From NCBI GenBank assembly GCA_049487715.1, contig CP150580.1, forward strand, positions 186,001-250,000: a stretch of 64,000 bases of DNA, given 5' to 3'. Position numbers and translations under genes: made by a program. Position 1 is the stretch's first letter. Each line of letters begins with the position of its first letter. This DNA is from Pycnococcus provasolii. Taxonomy: Eukaryota; Chlorophyta; Pseudoscourfieldiophyceae; Pseudoscourfieldiales. The notes below the pieces were generated by a model, which worked only from the letters and a program-made list of their open reading frames with translations, ran no database searches and was not told the origin of the DNA. Positions 29,530-38,871 of the stretch are shown one piece after another.

Positions 29530-29947
29530 GAATTGGTCGTAAGATTTGATCGGTTTGCACTAAAATAGAACTGTAAAATTGTCCCTGTGGGATCCCGCTC
29601 CGGGCACTGACCTTAAAAGTGTGTAACAACATTTTGTCAAATTTCGTCGTTGCCGTTGTCGTCGACGACGACGATGACGCCAGCAACAACGACAACCTTG
29701 TCGTCGACGAAGACGAGGGAGTCGTCGCTTCCGAAGCGTGTATTGGGTTCACCACACTACCTCTTGCATCGATCGCTGAGCTACGCGACGACACCGCATG
29801 CATTGCCATGCTCGGCTGCGTGGTGATGTCAGCGTCCCATCGTACAGACCCCTAAACCCCGAACTCAGTTGGGGGTTTGTCTTCTTCGATTTTGTTCTGT
29901 GGGGTTTTGCCGCCACCGTTTGTATTTCCCGTTCTCGTTCTCCGGCC

Positions 29948-31777
29948 ATGCGCGTCCACGGCGCGCACTTAGGTTTAGGCACGCACACGCACGCTGCACG
30001 CGAGGGCGACCGAGAGTCGCTTCGCCTGATCGCCTGCTCGCGATGGGGACTCGACGAATCCGACGACGACGACGACTCCGTCACGATTGACTCCTCGCCC
30101 GCTCGCCTGGAGTCGTTTGCGTCGCCGCCGCCGCCAAGACACGCCATGTGCGCGCAGCTCGCCGTATCGAGGTACGCAGAAAAACAAGCCAGAGAAGCAA
30201 TCGAAGACGAGGTGGGAAGGCTCTGGGACGCAGAGGCGATGGCCGCGAGCAGGTCCGCGCAAATCGCCAGAGAGGCGAAGCTCGTGGCGCAAAGCGAAAC
30301 GGAGTCGGACGTCAACGAGGCGATCCAGGCGGCGAGCGCGGCTGCCGCCGCCGCGAAGCAAAGGCACGCGCAGAGAGAGGCGCAGAACATGGCTGTCGTG
30401 CGACAGCGCGAGGAGGAGGCGAGGAGAAGGCAGGCTGAGAAAGACGCGGTCGCCGCGGCGAACGCGGCAGCCGCCGCAGACGCAGCTCTGGCGCAGGAAC
30501 GAGAGAGGCAGGAACGTGAACGCCTTAGGGCACAGGCGGAGGCAGAAGAGGCAAGAGCAAAAGCCGCGGCTGACGCGGAAGCCGCAAAGGCTGCGCAGAA
30601 GGCGGCGGCAGAGGCTGCTACCAGGTCATCCGCGGCGGATGTCGACGCGCTCGTCGAGCAGCTCAGACTTCCCGCGCACGTCAAGCCGCACATCCCGACT
30701 TCGCACGCATCTGCCGCAAAGCTGCTCAGAGAGGTACTCGCATACCGCTCGCTGCGCTCGTCGCTCATGAACGCGGCGGAATTGTACGCTAACGACACGG
30801 ACGCGGCGGTGAAGAAGGAGAGGAGAGGATTCGAAAAGCAAATCAATGTCGTGCTGGTCTCGGCGTCCGCCTCGCAGACGGATATCATGTGGAAGGCAGA
30901 TAAGCTTGCGAAGATCCTCCTTCAAACTCTCGCGACTCCCACGCGTCCCGCGCATGTGGTTGCGTCGGCGCAGCATCCGGAGGTGTTTGCGTACGCTCTT
31001 ACGAGCTTGTGCAACAAAATCATGAAGCAGGTGGACGGCCAGGTGCGCGACTCGAACGACATGAGCCATGCGTTTGTCCTGGCGTATATACTACGCATCG
31101 CGTCGACGAAGGAACCTCGCCTGGCTATCGTCGTTCCCGCAATTATGGCGACGCTTACCGGGTTGTGCATGCACGCCATTCCCATGCATCTGAGCCTCAA
31201 GGTTCCTAAAAGTGCCACGGAGGAGGTGAAGGCCAAAGCCAAGGATGGCCTGCTCCGAGCGCTCGGCTACGAGTGGGATGAGCAAGGCGAAGGTGGTGGA
31301 AGTTTCGAGCCCACGGACAGCTTCGTGCAAAAAGTTGCGGCGAGATGCGCCTTTGCAGCCGCGTTGCTGAGCACGCCGAGTTTTCTTCCTCCGAATGCTC
31401 CTGCAGATCTGCACAACGTGCCCGAGCCGCTTCACACCATTCACTTTGGCGCATCGTCGCGTGGCGCGCTCTGGTGCTGGCTTGCGCGCGCGTTGAATAC
31501 GTTCCCTGGGAACACGGATGCTACACTTTTCGCCATTGACGCTTTTGTGCGTAAGGCTGCGTACGACGTGTCAAGGTTGTACCCGCGTCAGTCGATGAAG
31601 CTTTGGTATTGCATTGACAACGCGTGGGTGTCCGACGAGGAGAACTCTGGTGCGTCTTCAGGCGCCCTTCTCCGTCTTCGCGCATTTATGCGATCGGGCG
31701 ACTTCAAGACGACTGCGCCGGAGGGTCACGAGTCGCGTCTCGCGGTAGAAGACGCGAGCAGCACGATCCGCGCGTAG
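29948..31777 (+). CDS. GLE1: GLE1 mRNA-export factor homologue
   Basis: 609 residues from ATG 29948; the frame upstream (from 29798) looks like leader. Residues about 75-230 are an Ala/Glu/Arg-rich coiled coil (for example ERERQERERLRAQAEAEEAR). The C-terminal 350 residues match the GLE1 domain: a helical repeat fold with QINVVLVSASASQTDI, FAYALTSLCNKIMKQVDGQV and CIDNAWVSDEENSGASSG. GLE1 sits at the cytoplasmic face of the nuclear pore and, with inositol hexakisphosphate, stimulates the DEAD-box helicase DBP5 during mRNA export. Basic residues that could bind IP6 are present, but I did not align them. Confidence 0.8.
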   Translation: MRVHGAHLGLGTHTHAAREGDRESLRLIACSRWGLDESDDDDDSVTIDSSPARLESFASPPPPRHAMCAQLAVSRYAEKQAREAIEDEVGRLWDAEAMAASRSAQIAREAKLVAQSETESDVNEAIQAASAAAAAAKQRHAQREAQNMAVVRQREEEARRRQAEKDAVAAANAAAAADAALAQERERQERERLRAQAEAEEARAKAAADAEAAKAAQKAAAEAATRSSAADVDALVEQLRLPAHVKPHIPTSHASAAKLLREVLAYRSLRSSLMNAAELYANDTDAAVKKERRGFEKQINVVLVSASASQTDIMWKADKLAKILLQTLATPTRPAHVVASAQHPEVFAYALTSLCNKIMKQVDGQVRDSNDMSHAFVLAYILRIASTKEPRLAIVVPAIMATLTGLCMHAIPMHLSLKVPKSATEEVKAKAKDGLLRALGYEWDEQGEGGGSFEPTDSFVQKVAARCAFAAALLSTPSFLPPNAPADLHNVPEPLHTIHFGASSRGALWCWLARALNTFPGNTDATLFAIDAFVRKAAYDVSRLYPRQSMKLWYCIDNAWVSDEENSGASSGALLRLRAFMRSGDFKTTAPEGHESRLAVEDASSTIRA

Positions 31778-31887
31778 AAATTGTTCTGCTCATATTGCGA
31801 AGACATGCTGTGGCATATGTGTTGCCTAGGAATACTCTCCCTTGTAAGAATAGATGTAAATCCAAGATAGGTTTCGTTTTACACATG

Positions 31888-32536
31888 TTAGCTTAGGTCG
31901 TCCAAGAAGTCGAAGCGTGCCAGCATTGTGCGCTTCAGGCTGTTGCTTTGCTTCTCAGCCATTTCCGCGACGCGAATTTCGTCCGCGCTCAGCCGACGTA
32001 AGCCAGGAGGGCCAGCCTCGGATTCCGCCTCATCCACGGCGCCCAGCAGCACCAAATTTTCTCCGCGAACGATGTAGCTGCCCAGAGGCACGTCGCCAAA
32101 GGTGTCCCCAACGATAACACGTTCGCACGCGTCTACCAACACCATGTTTGAGAACTGGTCGAAACTGCGTGTTCGTTTGAGGTTGAGGTGTTTTTTGTGG
32201 GTACGGTGCGCGTGTGAGATTTGTTTGTTCCTCAAGCGCTCGATCACACACACACATAGGTGAGATGTGTTTTTGAGTGTGACGGCCCGTACGAGGCGTT
32301 CGTCCTACTTACCTCCTTAGAATCCCAAGAATTTTCCGTCCATCCCGAAGCACGACTAATATGCGTTTATCCACTTCGTCAACAAGCGCGGATCCTGGCG
32401 GCGGCGGGTCGACGGGCGGACCTGGCGGCGGCGGCATGCGTTCGAGCATGACGCCGGTGTCGGGTGCGATATCCGTGTTCGCCGTTGCAGAGAAGGGAGG
32501 AGGCACATTGTTGTAGGCTCGCGACTCCATGGCCAT
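31888..32536 (-). CDS. LSM1: LSM1, cytoplasmic Sm-like mRNA-decay protein (spliced)
   Basis: Two exons, 32536-32313 and 32164-31888, joined over a 148-nt GT-AG intron, give 166 residues. Splicing restores the Sm1 motif: KRILVVLRDGRKILGILR joins SFDQFSNMVL through a split Ser codon. Sm2 follows as GSYIVRGENLVLLGAVDE. The order D-GR-K-L-G ... FDQF-N-VL and IVRGEN is diagnostic for LSM1, the subunit specific to the Lsm1-7 ring that binds oligoadenylated mRNA and promotes decapping in P-bodies. A Pro-rich N-terminal extension (residues 1-50) precedes the domain. The intron contains a short TG repeat. A telo-box-like motif lies about 90 bp upstream of the start. Confidence 0.9.
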
Positions 32537-32623
32537 GGCACGAGAGAACAAGAAGATGAACAAGAGAGAAGAGAAGGGGCGAAGGACAGAGAACTACGAT
32601 AACTCCATGCGGGATCGAGAGGA

Positions 32624-32646
32624 AACCCTAACCCGCTAACCCCTAA
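32624..32646. promoter_or_regulatory. CCCTAA-type motif upstream of LSM1
   Basis: AACCCTAACCCGCTAACCCC lies 90-110 bp upstream of the LSM1 start. The rest of 32537-32938 shows only AT-rich 3' flank of the next gene. Confidence 0.3.
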
Positions 32647-32938
32647 TCACAGTTCAGGTTCCGAGGAGCAAATCCATCCGCAGTTGTTTCGTTTCGGGGT
32701 TAGTTTCGCTTTTAAATGGCGTCGTTGTTTTTGGGATTGCGCACGTCAACGTCAAGACGGCCCCTAAGGCGGTTAACCGTCGCGCCAATTTCACCTCGCC
32801 TGATGGAGGGAGAGAGATCCGTCGTTGGCATTGGAATCAAACAAGCGGACTGAGAAATTCAGCTTTCATGGTAACGAAAATTATTTGAATGAAAATTGAA
32901 AGTACTATACTTCTACAGAATTAATAATGACATCACCG

Positions 32939-34315
32939 CTAGAGTTGGCCAGGGTCAACGCATGTGCTCGGCGTCTTCGCCTTGTTGCCTGGCGTGCAAA
33001 GAATAAGCCGGCCTTCAGATGCTTCGCTCAGCATTTTCAGAAATGTAGCCTGGAAGTTGAATGAATGCGCATCGAGACCTGGTTTGACGTTGTCGTGGTA
33101 GTGGTAAGACGTGCCTGGAGGCACATCGGCATCGTGGAAACCGTACAGCTGCACGCGCTCGCAGATGGCAAGCAGCCATACGAGTCCCTCGGTACCCGTC
33201 GGCGCGGAGTTTCTGCCTTGCACGTTAATCAGGCCGGCGTGCTCCATTCGTTTCCACACCTTGTGGTACAGCTGGCGCGCGCCCGTGCTTAGCTTTGGGT
33301 CCATGAAGAGTATCCGCAGAGGCGCGTTGCGAGGGTGCGAGAGGCACATGTCCAGGAAGTGCTTTTTTGCGCTATTTCCAAACGTGAGCAGAGTGCCTTC
33401 GAGGTACTTGCCCTTCAGATGGTCCTTGTCGAGCACGTACCTCGTCCACGCGTTGTTGATTGCACGGTACGTCGTCTTCTGACCCACGAACCTCTCGAAC
33501 TTGTGCGTTGGGCCGTCGTTAAAGCGCAGCACTGCCTCGTGCTTGTCGATCGCAGCGCCATTGCGCGCGTCGAGCAGATTCACCCCACCATTTCCGACCG
33601 CGGCGCAGGTCCTGTATCTCGTCGCGTAGTCCGCGGGCGGCAGGCAGTCGTTCGCAATCAAGCTCTTGAGTCCGCTGCGGCTGAATACGCGAGCGGCAGA
33701 CGACGTGACGGATGCATCCTTATTGCCCTCTGTCGCGCCAAGATACGTGCGCACGTCCTCGGCGTGTATGACAAGCGCCTTTACGCGCTCCTCCGGCCAC
33801 GCGCCGTTCTCTGGCCAGGCGATTCCCTTTAGAAGTTGGGCCGCATTTTCTGTCACGGCGCCGGGCGCTGCGAACGTTTCCTTCTGAGCTGGCCGCGGTC
33901 TCCGTGCACGCTGCTGCTGTGCCGACGTCGTCGTCGTGCGCTGCTTCGTGGTTGCCGCCGACGTCGTCGCACGCGTGGCGGCGGCCGGTTCGTCGTCCGT
34001 CGCCTCGTCTCGTTCGCCAGCAGCCATGGCATCTGCGTCGTCGACGAGCAGGTCGTCCGCCCCGCCACTTCCTTCGTCGCGGTACCGTTCCATCGTTCTA
34101 CTTTGCTGCGTGTTTGCGAGGTGCGCGGTGGCTGCGATGACGAAGGTGATAGCGACGGCGATAACGATGGTCTCTCTGCGCAGTCTTTGTTGTTTCTTTC
34201 GAGTGATTTTCGCACCCGTCGACACGTCGATGCTACTTGGGTCATCGATCGCGCCGGCCACTGATGCCGCTGACGGCGCCGTGCGCGCGCGAGCTGCCCC
34301 CAGCGGCGCCGACAT
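32939..34315 (-). CDS. GT29 sialyltransferase-like protein
   Basis: 458 residues from ATG 34315. It has type II topology: a short basic cytoplasmic tail, one signal-anchor helix (about 48-66; IVIAVAITFVIAATAHLA) and a disordered Ala/Thr/Arg stem to about 150. The catalytic region shows sialyl motif L (about 235-268; CAAVGNGGVNLLDARNG, then EAVLRFNDGPT), motif S (about 370-398; PTGTEGLVWLLAICERVQLYGF) and a motif VS-like YHYHD with the expected His. Animal enzymes of the family move sialic acid from CMP-sialic acid to glycans in the Golgi. Plant and algal members probably use other nonulosonic acids such as Kdo, so the donor is uncertain. Confidence 0.8.
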   Translation of the reverse strand: MSAPLGAARARTAPSAASVAGAIDDPSSIDVSTGAKITRKKQQRLRRETIVIAVAITFVIAATAHLANTQQSRTMERYRDEGSGGADDLLVDDADAMAAGERDEATDDEPAAATRATTSAATTKQRTTTTSAQQQRARRPRPAQKETFAAPGAVTENAAQLLKGIAWPENGAWPEERVKALVIHAEDVRTYLGATEGNKDASVTSSAARVFSRSGLKSLIANDCLPPADYATRYRTCAAVGNGGVNLLDARNGAAIDKHEAVLRFNDGPTHKFERFVGQKTTYRAINNAWTRYVLDKDHLKGKYLEGTLLTFGNSAKKHFLDMCLSHPRNAPLRILFMDPKLSTGARQLYHKVWKRMEHAGLINVQGRNSAPTGTEGLVWLLAICERVQLYGFHDADVPPGTSYHYHDNVKPGLDAHSFNFQATFLKMLSEASEGRLILCTPGNKAKTPSTCVDPGQL

Positions 34316-34436
34316 ATCTGCCCTAAGTTAAGGGACCTGGAAAAAGGTATCAGGAAAAACGCACAGGGCAAGATCAAATCGCACGAGCGAGGATACCACA
34401 GGTTGGAACTTGGAAAAGCACAACCGCCGAACACGA

Positions 34437-34462
34437 ACCCTAACGCTAACCCTAACCCTAAC
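34437..34462. promoter_or_regulatory. CCCTAA-type array upstream of the GT29 gene
   Basis: ACCCTAACGCTAACCCTAAC and one further unit lie about 120 bp upstream of the GT29 ATG. The remainder of 34316-34978 has no supported gene; its minus-strand frames (34403-34942) look random. Confidence 0.35.
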
Positions 34463-34978
34463 GCGAGGAACCAAGAGGAACTAACCTTAACCAAGGGGAA
34501 TAACAACCCCTTGGTCGAACAACCTCCTCGGCTATCGGACAGTCGGAGGACGGCTTTCCCTTCTCTAAAGGCGTTCGTCGTGAGCCTCGTGAAATCCGGC
34601 GATGCATCCCAAGTGCCAAGGCGAAGTCGTTCGGCCAAGTTCCTTCTTACCCGGTACGAACGAGGATCCGAATGCGGTCGGCCTCTGTTATGAAGGGATC
34701 GTCGTCGGGATCCCGAGTATCGGACAGTATGGGGGGACCCTCATCCTCCGACCTCCGTAGGCGTAGGGGAAATGGTTTCCCGGGTAGGTGCGCACAGGAA
34801 GGGAGCCTCTAATATTCGTCGACGCACTCTCGCCGCGGGGGCCGAACGACGACCAGCCCCCCCTATTGTAGTTGCCTGTACGTAGGTACGTGTCGAGAGT
34901 GTTGTTCTCGAGTGACAACAGTAGTTTCCGACTGTACCGCATATCGCTTTTATAATATCGCTTACTATCGCTTAAGGT

Positions 34979-36159
34979 ATGTCGTCGTCGTCAGGGGGCC
35001 CGCCGCCGCCTCCTCGTCCCTCTGGTGCTCGGCCGCGGCCTCGAGGTAAGAAAAAAACTAAGCCGTCCACCGAGGAATACGCCGCGTACGCCGCCGGCGG
35101 CTTGGTGGGAATGTGGACACTCAAAAAACTCTTCGCGACAATGACACGACCTGCAAGCCGGAAAAGCGGCGACAAGACGGCGAGGAAACTCTTCCTCGAG
35201 TCCAAGGCTAAGGCGAAACGCGAAAGAGGCGCGGAGGCTGACGAACTCGAGCTTGACGAGGAACTGGCTGAGGAATACTGGGCATATGTACGCAACCTTG
35301 CGAAGGAATCGGGAGGCGCATGGCCGGAGGCCATGCGCGAACTCCGCGACGCCGTAAGCCGTGCGAGCGCCGCAGAGCGAGAAAACTTGAGAGCGGCTTA
35401 CCAGCGCAAGAAGCTAGCGGACTTGAGGCAGGTACGTGAGGAGCTTGAACGACGTGCCGCGCGCGTAATGCCAGCCGCTACGAAAAGGCGTTGCACTGAC
35501 ACACAACATTTTCCCCCACTAGATTCGAAACAGTTATGAGGAGTTCGCGAACCAACTCGCCGCGCTTGCCGCGAATACGGAGAACGAAGATGTCAAGGAG
35601 CAGCTGTTGCAACTCGCAGAAGGTGGGCAGCAGTTAATGGCGCACACCGTCGCCTCGCCGCCACGACCGACCGGCAGTGTTCAGGGCACTCGCTTCGACC
35701 GCCTCCGAAAAGTACGCGCATGATTTGGGCAGCACACACACGAGCGCGCGCATTGTCTTCGAATTATTCTTCTTGTCTTCGTCTAGTGTGCCTTTCGCGC
35801 TTTGGGGTAACCTTATCCGTGGAACTGACTCGAGCAAAACCGTCCAACCCACACGAACACGCGCGCACACACACACACGTACTTATCACCGACACCAGGC
35901 ACGGGTGGAGGAGCGCGTGAGCGAGCTGGTGGACAACGACCACTACAACATCAAGATGCCGTACAGCTCGCTACGCTTCGACGGGCCTTCGCACGCGTCG
36001 TTCCTGCGCGTGGGCGGGGAGGATGGTCGAGAACCGCAGGATGAGATCGAGGAGGCGAGAAGGCGCGCTTGGAAGCCGGCGTCGAGTCCGCCGAAGCCGC
36101 TCGGACAAGGCAACGCAGCGCCGTTGTCGGCGGAGTCCGCCACAGCGCCGCAAATGTGA
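34979..36159 (+). CDS. Unknown membrane-associated protein (three exons)
   Basis: Exons 34979-35431, 35523-35711 and 35899-36159 join in phase 0 across two GT-AG introns (GTACGTGAGG...CCCCCACTAG and GTACGCGCAT...GACACCAG), giving 300 residues. A Pro/Gly/Arg-rich start is followed by a hydrophobic segment (about 36-56; YAAYAAGGLVGMWTLKKLF), then long charged helices (DELAEEYWAYVRNL, ANQLAALAANTENEDVKEQL), and a C-terminal segment SELVDNDHYNIKMPYSSLRF. The reading frame is closed in each intron or becomes non-protein-like, which supports the model. The second intron carries a CA repeat. I do not recognise the family. Confidence 0.65.
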
Positions 36160-36297
36160 TGAAATGCAATGACACGCGCGCGTGCGATACGCGCGTCATT
36201 TGCGCGGCTAACGCACGCCTCAGAGAAAGAAACTTGTTTTTTTGTGTGAAAGTGCGAGTTTACGTTAAAGGATGGCGCGGCGCCTCGGCGCGCGTCG

Positions 36298-36761
36298 TCA
36301 GTCCTCGTCCGCAGGCTCTGGCAGTGGTCGGAACAGCTGCTCACAGAACGCGCAAAGGCGCGTAGTCGCATAAAGGCGCGTAGGCTGCCATTTCTCGAGG
36401 TGGTGTTTTGCTTCGGGAATGCCGAGGCTTGCGCGCTTCTCCAACACCGCGCGCGCGGTTGTCACGCCAGGCAAGTTCTCCTGCCGGAAGTAGTACTGAG
36501 ACAAGTGTGCGTGTGTGCGTGTGTGTGTGTGTGTGTGTGTGAGTGTAAGCGCTTGTGCGATGTGATTTGACTCCCTTGCCACTTCACTTCACTTTCCAGT
36601 CGCGCGCAAAAACAAGCAACAAGGGATAGACTGCACTGCACCGCACGTACGTCGCAGAAACCGCACATCATTTTGCGAGGCTGCAAGAAGTTGGCGAGCG
36701 GCTGACTCTTTCCCTGCCTCCACGGTCCTTTCTGCGGGTCTTCTTCCACCTTTGATGACAT
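36298..36761 (-). CDS. Small protein with paired CxxC motifs (two exons)
   Basis: Exons 36761-36651 and 36495-36298 join across a 155-nt GT-AG intron (GTACGTGCGG...TTGTCTCAG) to give 102 residues. One CxxC lies just before the junction (MMCGFCD) and one near the C-terminus (TRLCAFCEQLF), so splicing brings together two cysteine pairs that could bind one zinc. Between them lies a helical segment with YYFRQENLPGVTTARAVLEK. It is compact, without signal or membrane segment. I do not recognise the family. The intron holds a (TG)n microsatellite at 36505-36545. Confidence 0.6.
36505..36545. repeat. (TG)n microsatellite inside an intron
   Basis: About 40 bp of GTGTGCGTGTGT with long perfect GT stretches within the intron of the small CxxC gene. 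CA/TG repeats also occur in the LSM1 intron and in intron 2 of the three-exon gene upstream. Confidence 0.9.
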
Positions 36762-36870
36762 CTGAGAGGTTCGTGAAAGGCGTTGTTCTGTTGAATTGTC
36801 TGAAAACAAGGCCAGTCGAGCGTGTGCTCAATGCCGACTGCCAAGGATCAAAAACAACTCTGCTGCGCAA

Positions 36871-37507
36871 ACAGTTGCTGGCTGGCCTAACACACAGTAC
36901 TTAGCTGGCCTCTAGACGGACTCCTTTCAAGAAGATTTCCGCTCAACGGAACACCGTGCTTACTTAATTTAATGTAAGCCCCCCTTCCTTCCTTAACTAA
37001 GATATATGCAAGAAAGAAACACTTCTTGAGAAAGAGAAATGTGTACACACTCTAATAAAATGAGTCAACAACGCGTGAACTCTCCCAAGGCAAGACGGCG
37101 ACAAACTGACAAAATAATGACGACGACAAACTGACAAAATAATGACGACGACAAACTGACAAAATTGAGCGACGACGCAGAGAGTACAGTAACGAGTTGA
37201 CAAAATGACTATCGCAGTGTGCCGAACGGAGATAAATTATGATAATATTAGCGCACTGATGGCAATTCTTTCCCCCTTGCAGCCTTGGCGTCCTTGGGCC
37301 AACAAAGGTTGCTGCTGATGGTGATCGGGAGGCGGAACCGGAACGGGACCATCGCCTCGCCGTCTCGCCGATGAACCTTTGGTCGAGGGATTAGGTCGGG
37401 GCAATGTTTCACATCCCTCCCCGACCTAATCACGCGACCAAAGTATATAGGCATGAGCTCAACGACGGGAAGCTTAACGGCCTATGTCCGGGGGTTACAC
37501 ACTGAAA
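36871..37507. other. Spacer with a 24-bp triple repeat and a strong hairpin
   Basis: No gene is supported. Around 37094-37165, GACGACAAACTGACAAAATA-type units of about 24 bp recur three times. At 37378-37401 and 37419-37442, TTTGGTCGAGGGATTAGGTC and its inverted partner form a 24-bp stem with few mismatches and a 17-nt loop (ATTAGGTCGGGG pairs perfectly with CCCCGACCTAAT). Confidence 0.5.
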
Positions 37508-38593
37508 TTACTTTTTTAATCGCAAGCGCTTACGCGCAGTCACGGCGCGGTACGCCATCGTCGCCGTGATGGCGGAGAGAGTGTACCACGTCATCGCATA
37601 GTTGAGATGGTCCTGCGTCGTCACCTTGAAAGTTAGCAACTCCGCGACGTCTTTCGTAAGCGGGAACTGCGACGCGCCGCCGCCGCTGACCACGTGCCCG
37701 ACGCGTCGCACGCCGGCGGAGGCATCGGCGTTGTCGGACTGCACAGCCTCGACGAGCGGCGTGCCTTCGGGCAGTCCAAGCGTCTCGCCCATGGCGTTTG
37801 TGTCGAAATAAAACCACGTGTTCTTGGCAGGTTGATTGCGTGGCACGAACATGGAAGGCACCTCGGACGCCTTCACCACGCCGCTAATCACCGTCCGCGC
37901 ACCCTTTGATGCGTCGTCGCCTTCCCAGTTCTCGGGAACCCAGCCGCGAACGACCATGAACACCTCCGAGTCTGAGGCGGACGAGCGTGCGCGTTCGCCT
38001 TCGCCTTTGCCGGAGTCGCTGCGCGCCGACGAGCTCCACGTCCACCACGAGGATGCGCGACGCGCGCCGCCTGAGCTTGCACGACCTCGTCGTGACGGCT
38101 CGAACGCCTGAACGATTGCAAATCCACGCCGCGTGTCCCTCGTTCCTGGCAAGGTACGTGGCCTCGGTCCGACTAAGATCTGCTCGCCCACAAACCTCCC
38201 TTCTGCGCATATGCGCGTTCCCTCCTCGGGCACCGGCGCGTGCGTCCACCCTCGTGTCCAGTCACGTTCAGGCGTCGCAAGCCTGAGTTTACGATCGCTG
38301 ACCATTTGTTCTTTTTCGTCGCGTCGCATCATCTGCCACGTGCCTAGTAGACCCGTGAACGCCGATGGGAGAACCAAAAATGACGCAGGGAAAGATGACG
38401 ATGAAGACGATGACGATGACGACGAAGACGAAGTGGCGACAGGAGACAAAGGCAACGAGGATGACGACGACGACGACGACGCAGGAGAGCAGAGCCGACG
38501 AGCATGAACACGCACAAACGACAAAGAGGAGAAGGACTGATCAACCACCAAAGGGCGCAGTGTTGTAAGTGTTGTAAGAGGAAGGCGCCACAT
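37508..38593 (-). CDS. SURF1: SURF1-family cytochrome c oxidase assembly factor
   Basis: 361 residues from ATG 38593. The N-terminus is Arg/Ser/Leu-rich, as in a mitochondrial presequence. A first hydrophobic helix (FLVLPSAFTGLLGTWQM) retains the SURF1-type G-x-WQ pattern. The intermembrane part contains VVRGWVPENW and FVPRNQPAKNTWFYFDTNAM, and the C-terminal helix follows HLNYAMTWYTLSAIT. SURF1/Shy1 sits in the inner mitochondrial membrane and helps insert heme a into subunit 1 of complex IV. A low-complexity Ser/Arg insertion at about 170-205 lengthens the protein beyond the usual 300 residues. Confidence 0.85.
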   Translation of the reverse strand: MWRLPLTTLTTLRPLVVDQSFSSLSFVRVHARRLCSPASSSSSSSSLPLSPVATSSSSSSSSSSSSSFPASFLVLPSAFTGLLGTWQMMRRDEKEQMVSDRKLRLATPERDWTRGWTHAPVPEEGTRICAEGRFVGEQILVGPRPRTLPGTRDTRRGFAIVQAFEPSRRGRASSGGARRASSWWTWSSSARSDSGKGEGERARSSASDSEVFMVVRGWVPENWEGDDASKGARTVISGVVKASEVPSMFVPRNQPAKNTWFYFDTNAMGETLGLPEGTPLVEAVQSDNADASAGVRRVGHVVSGGGASQFPLTKDVAELLTFKVTTQDHLNYAMTWYTLSAITATMAYRAVTARKRLRLKK

Positions 38594-38871
38594 GACAGAT
38601 TTCAGCCTGAAGGAGGCTTCGTGTGGGGACCCGACGGATGCGATGCGGCGGAAGAAAAAAAACTAAAAAGGGATGGATGGCGTCCGGAGGGGATCGGCAA
38701 TTGAGGCAAAGGAGCACCCTTCCCCAACCCCGAGTTCGGGGTTACGGTACCTAGAACTTATGGTGGGTGCTTCGCGTGCTTTGTTCGGTACATGTGTGCG
38801 TGTTTGTGTGTGTGTCACTATCTTACAGGTATAGTATTATGTACACAGTAGTCGTACTACCTTCAGAAGGG

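Noticed and set aside
29749-30888. Long minus-strand ORF (379 codons)
   Set aside because: It is the antisense shadow of the Ala/Glu-rich coiled coil of GLE1; its Ser/Ala/Cys-rich peptide mirrors that codon use.
34437-34462. True chromosome-end telomere
   Set aside because: Only two to three degenerate CCCTAA units, with genes on both sides; more likely a promoter motif.
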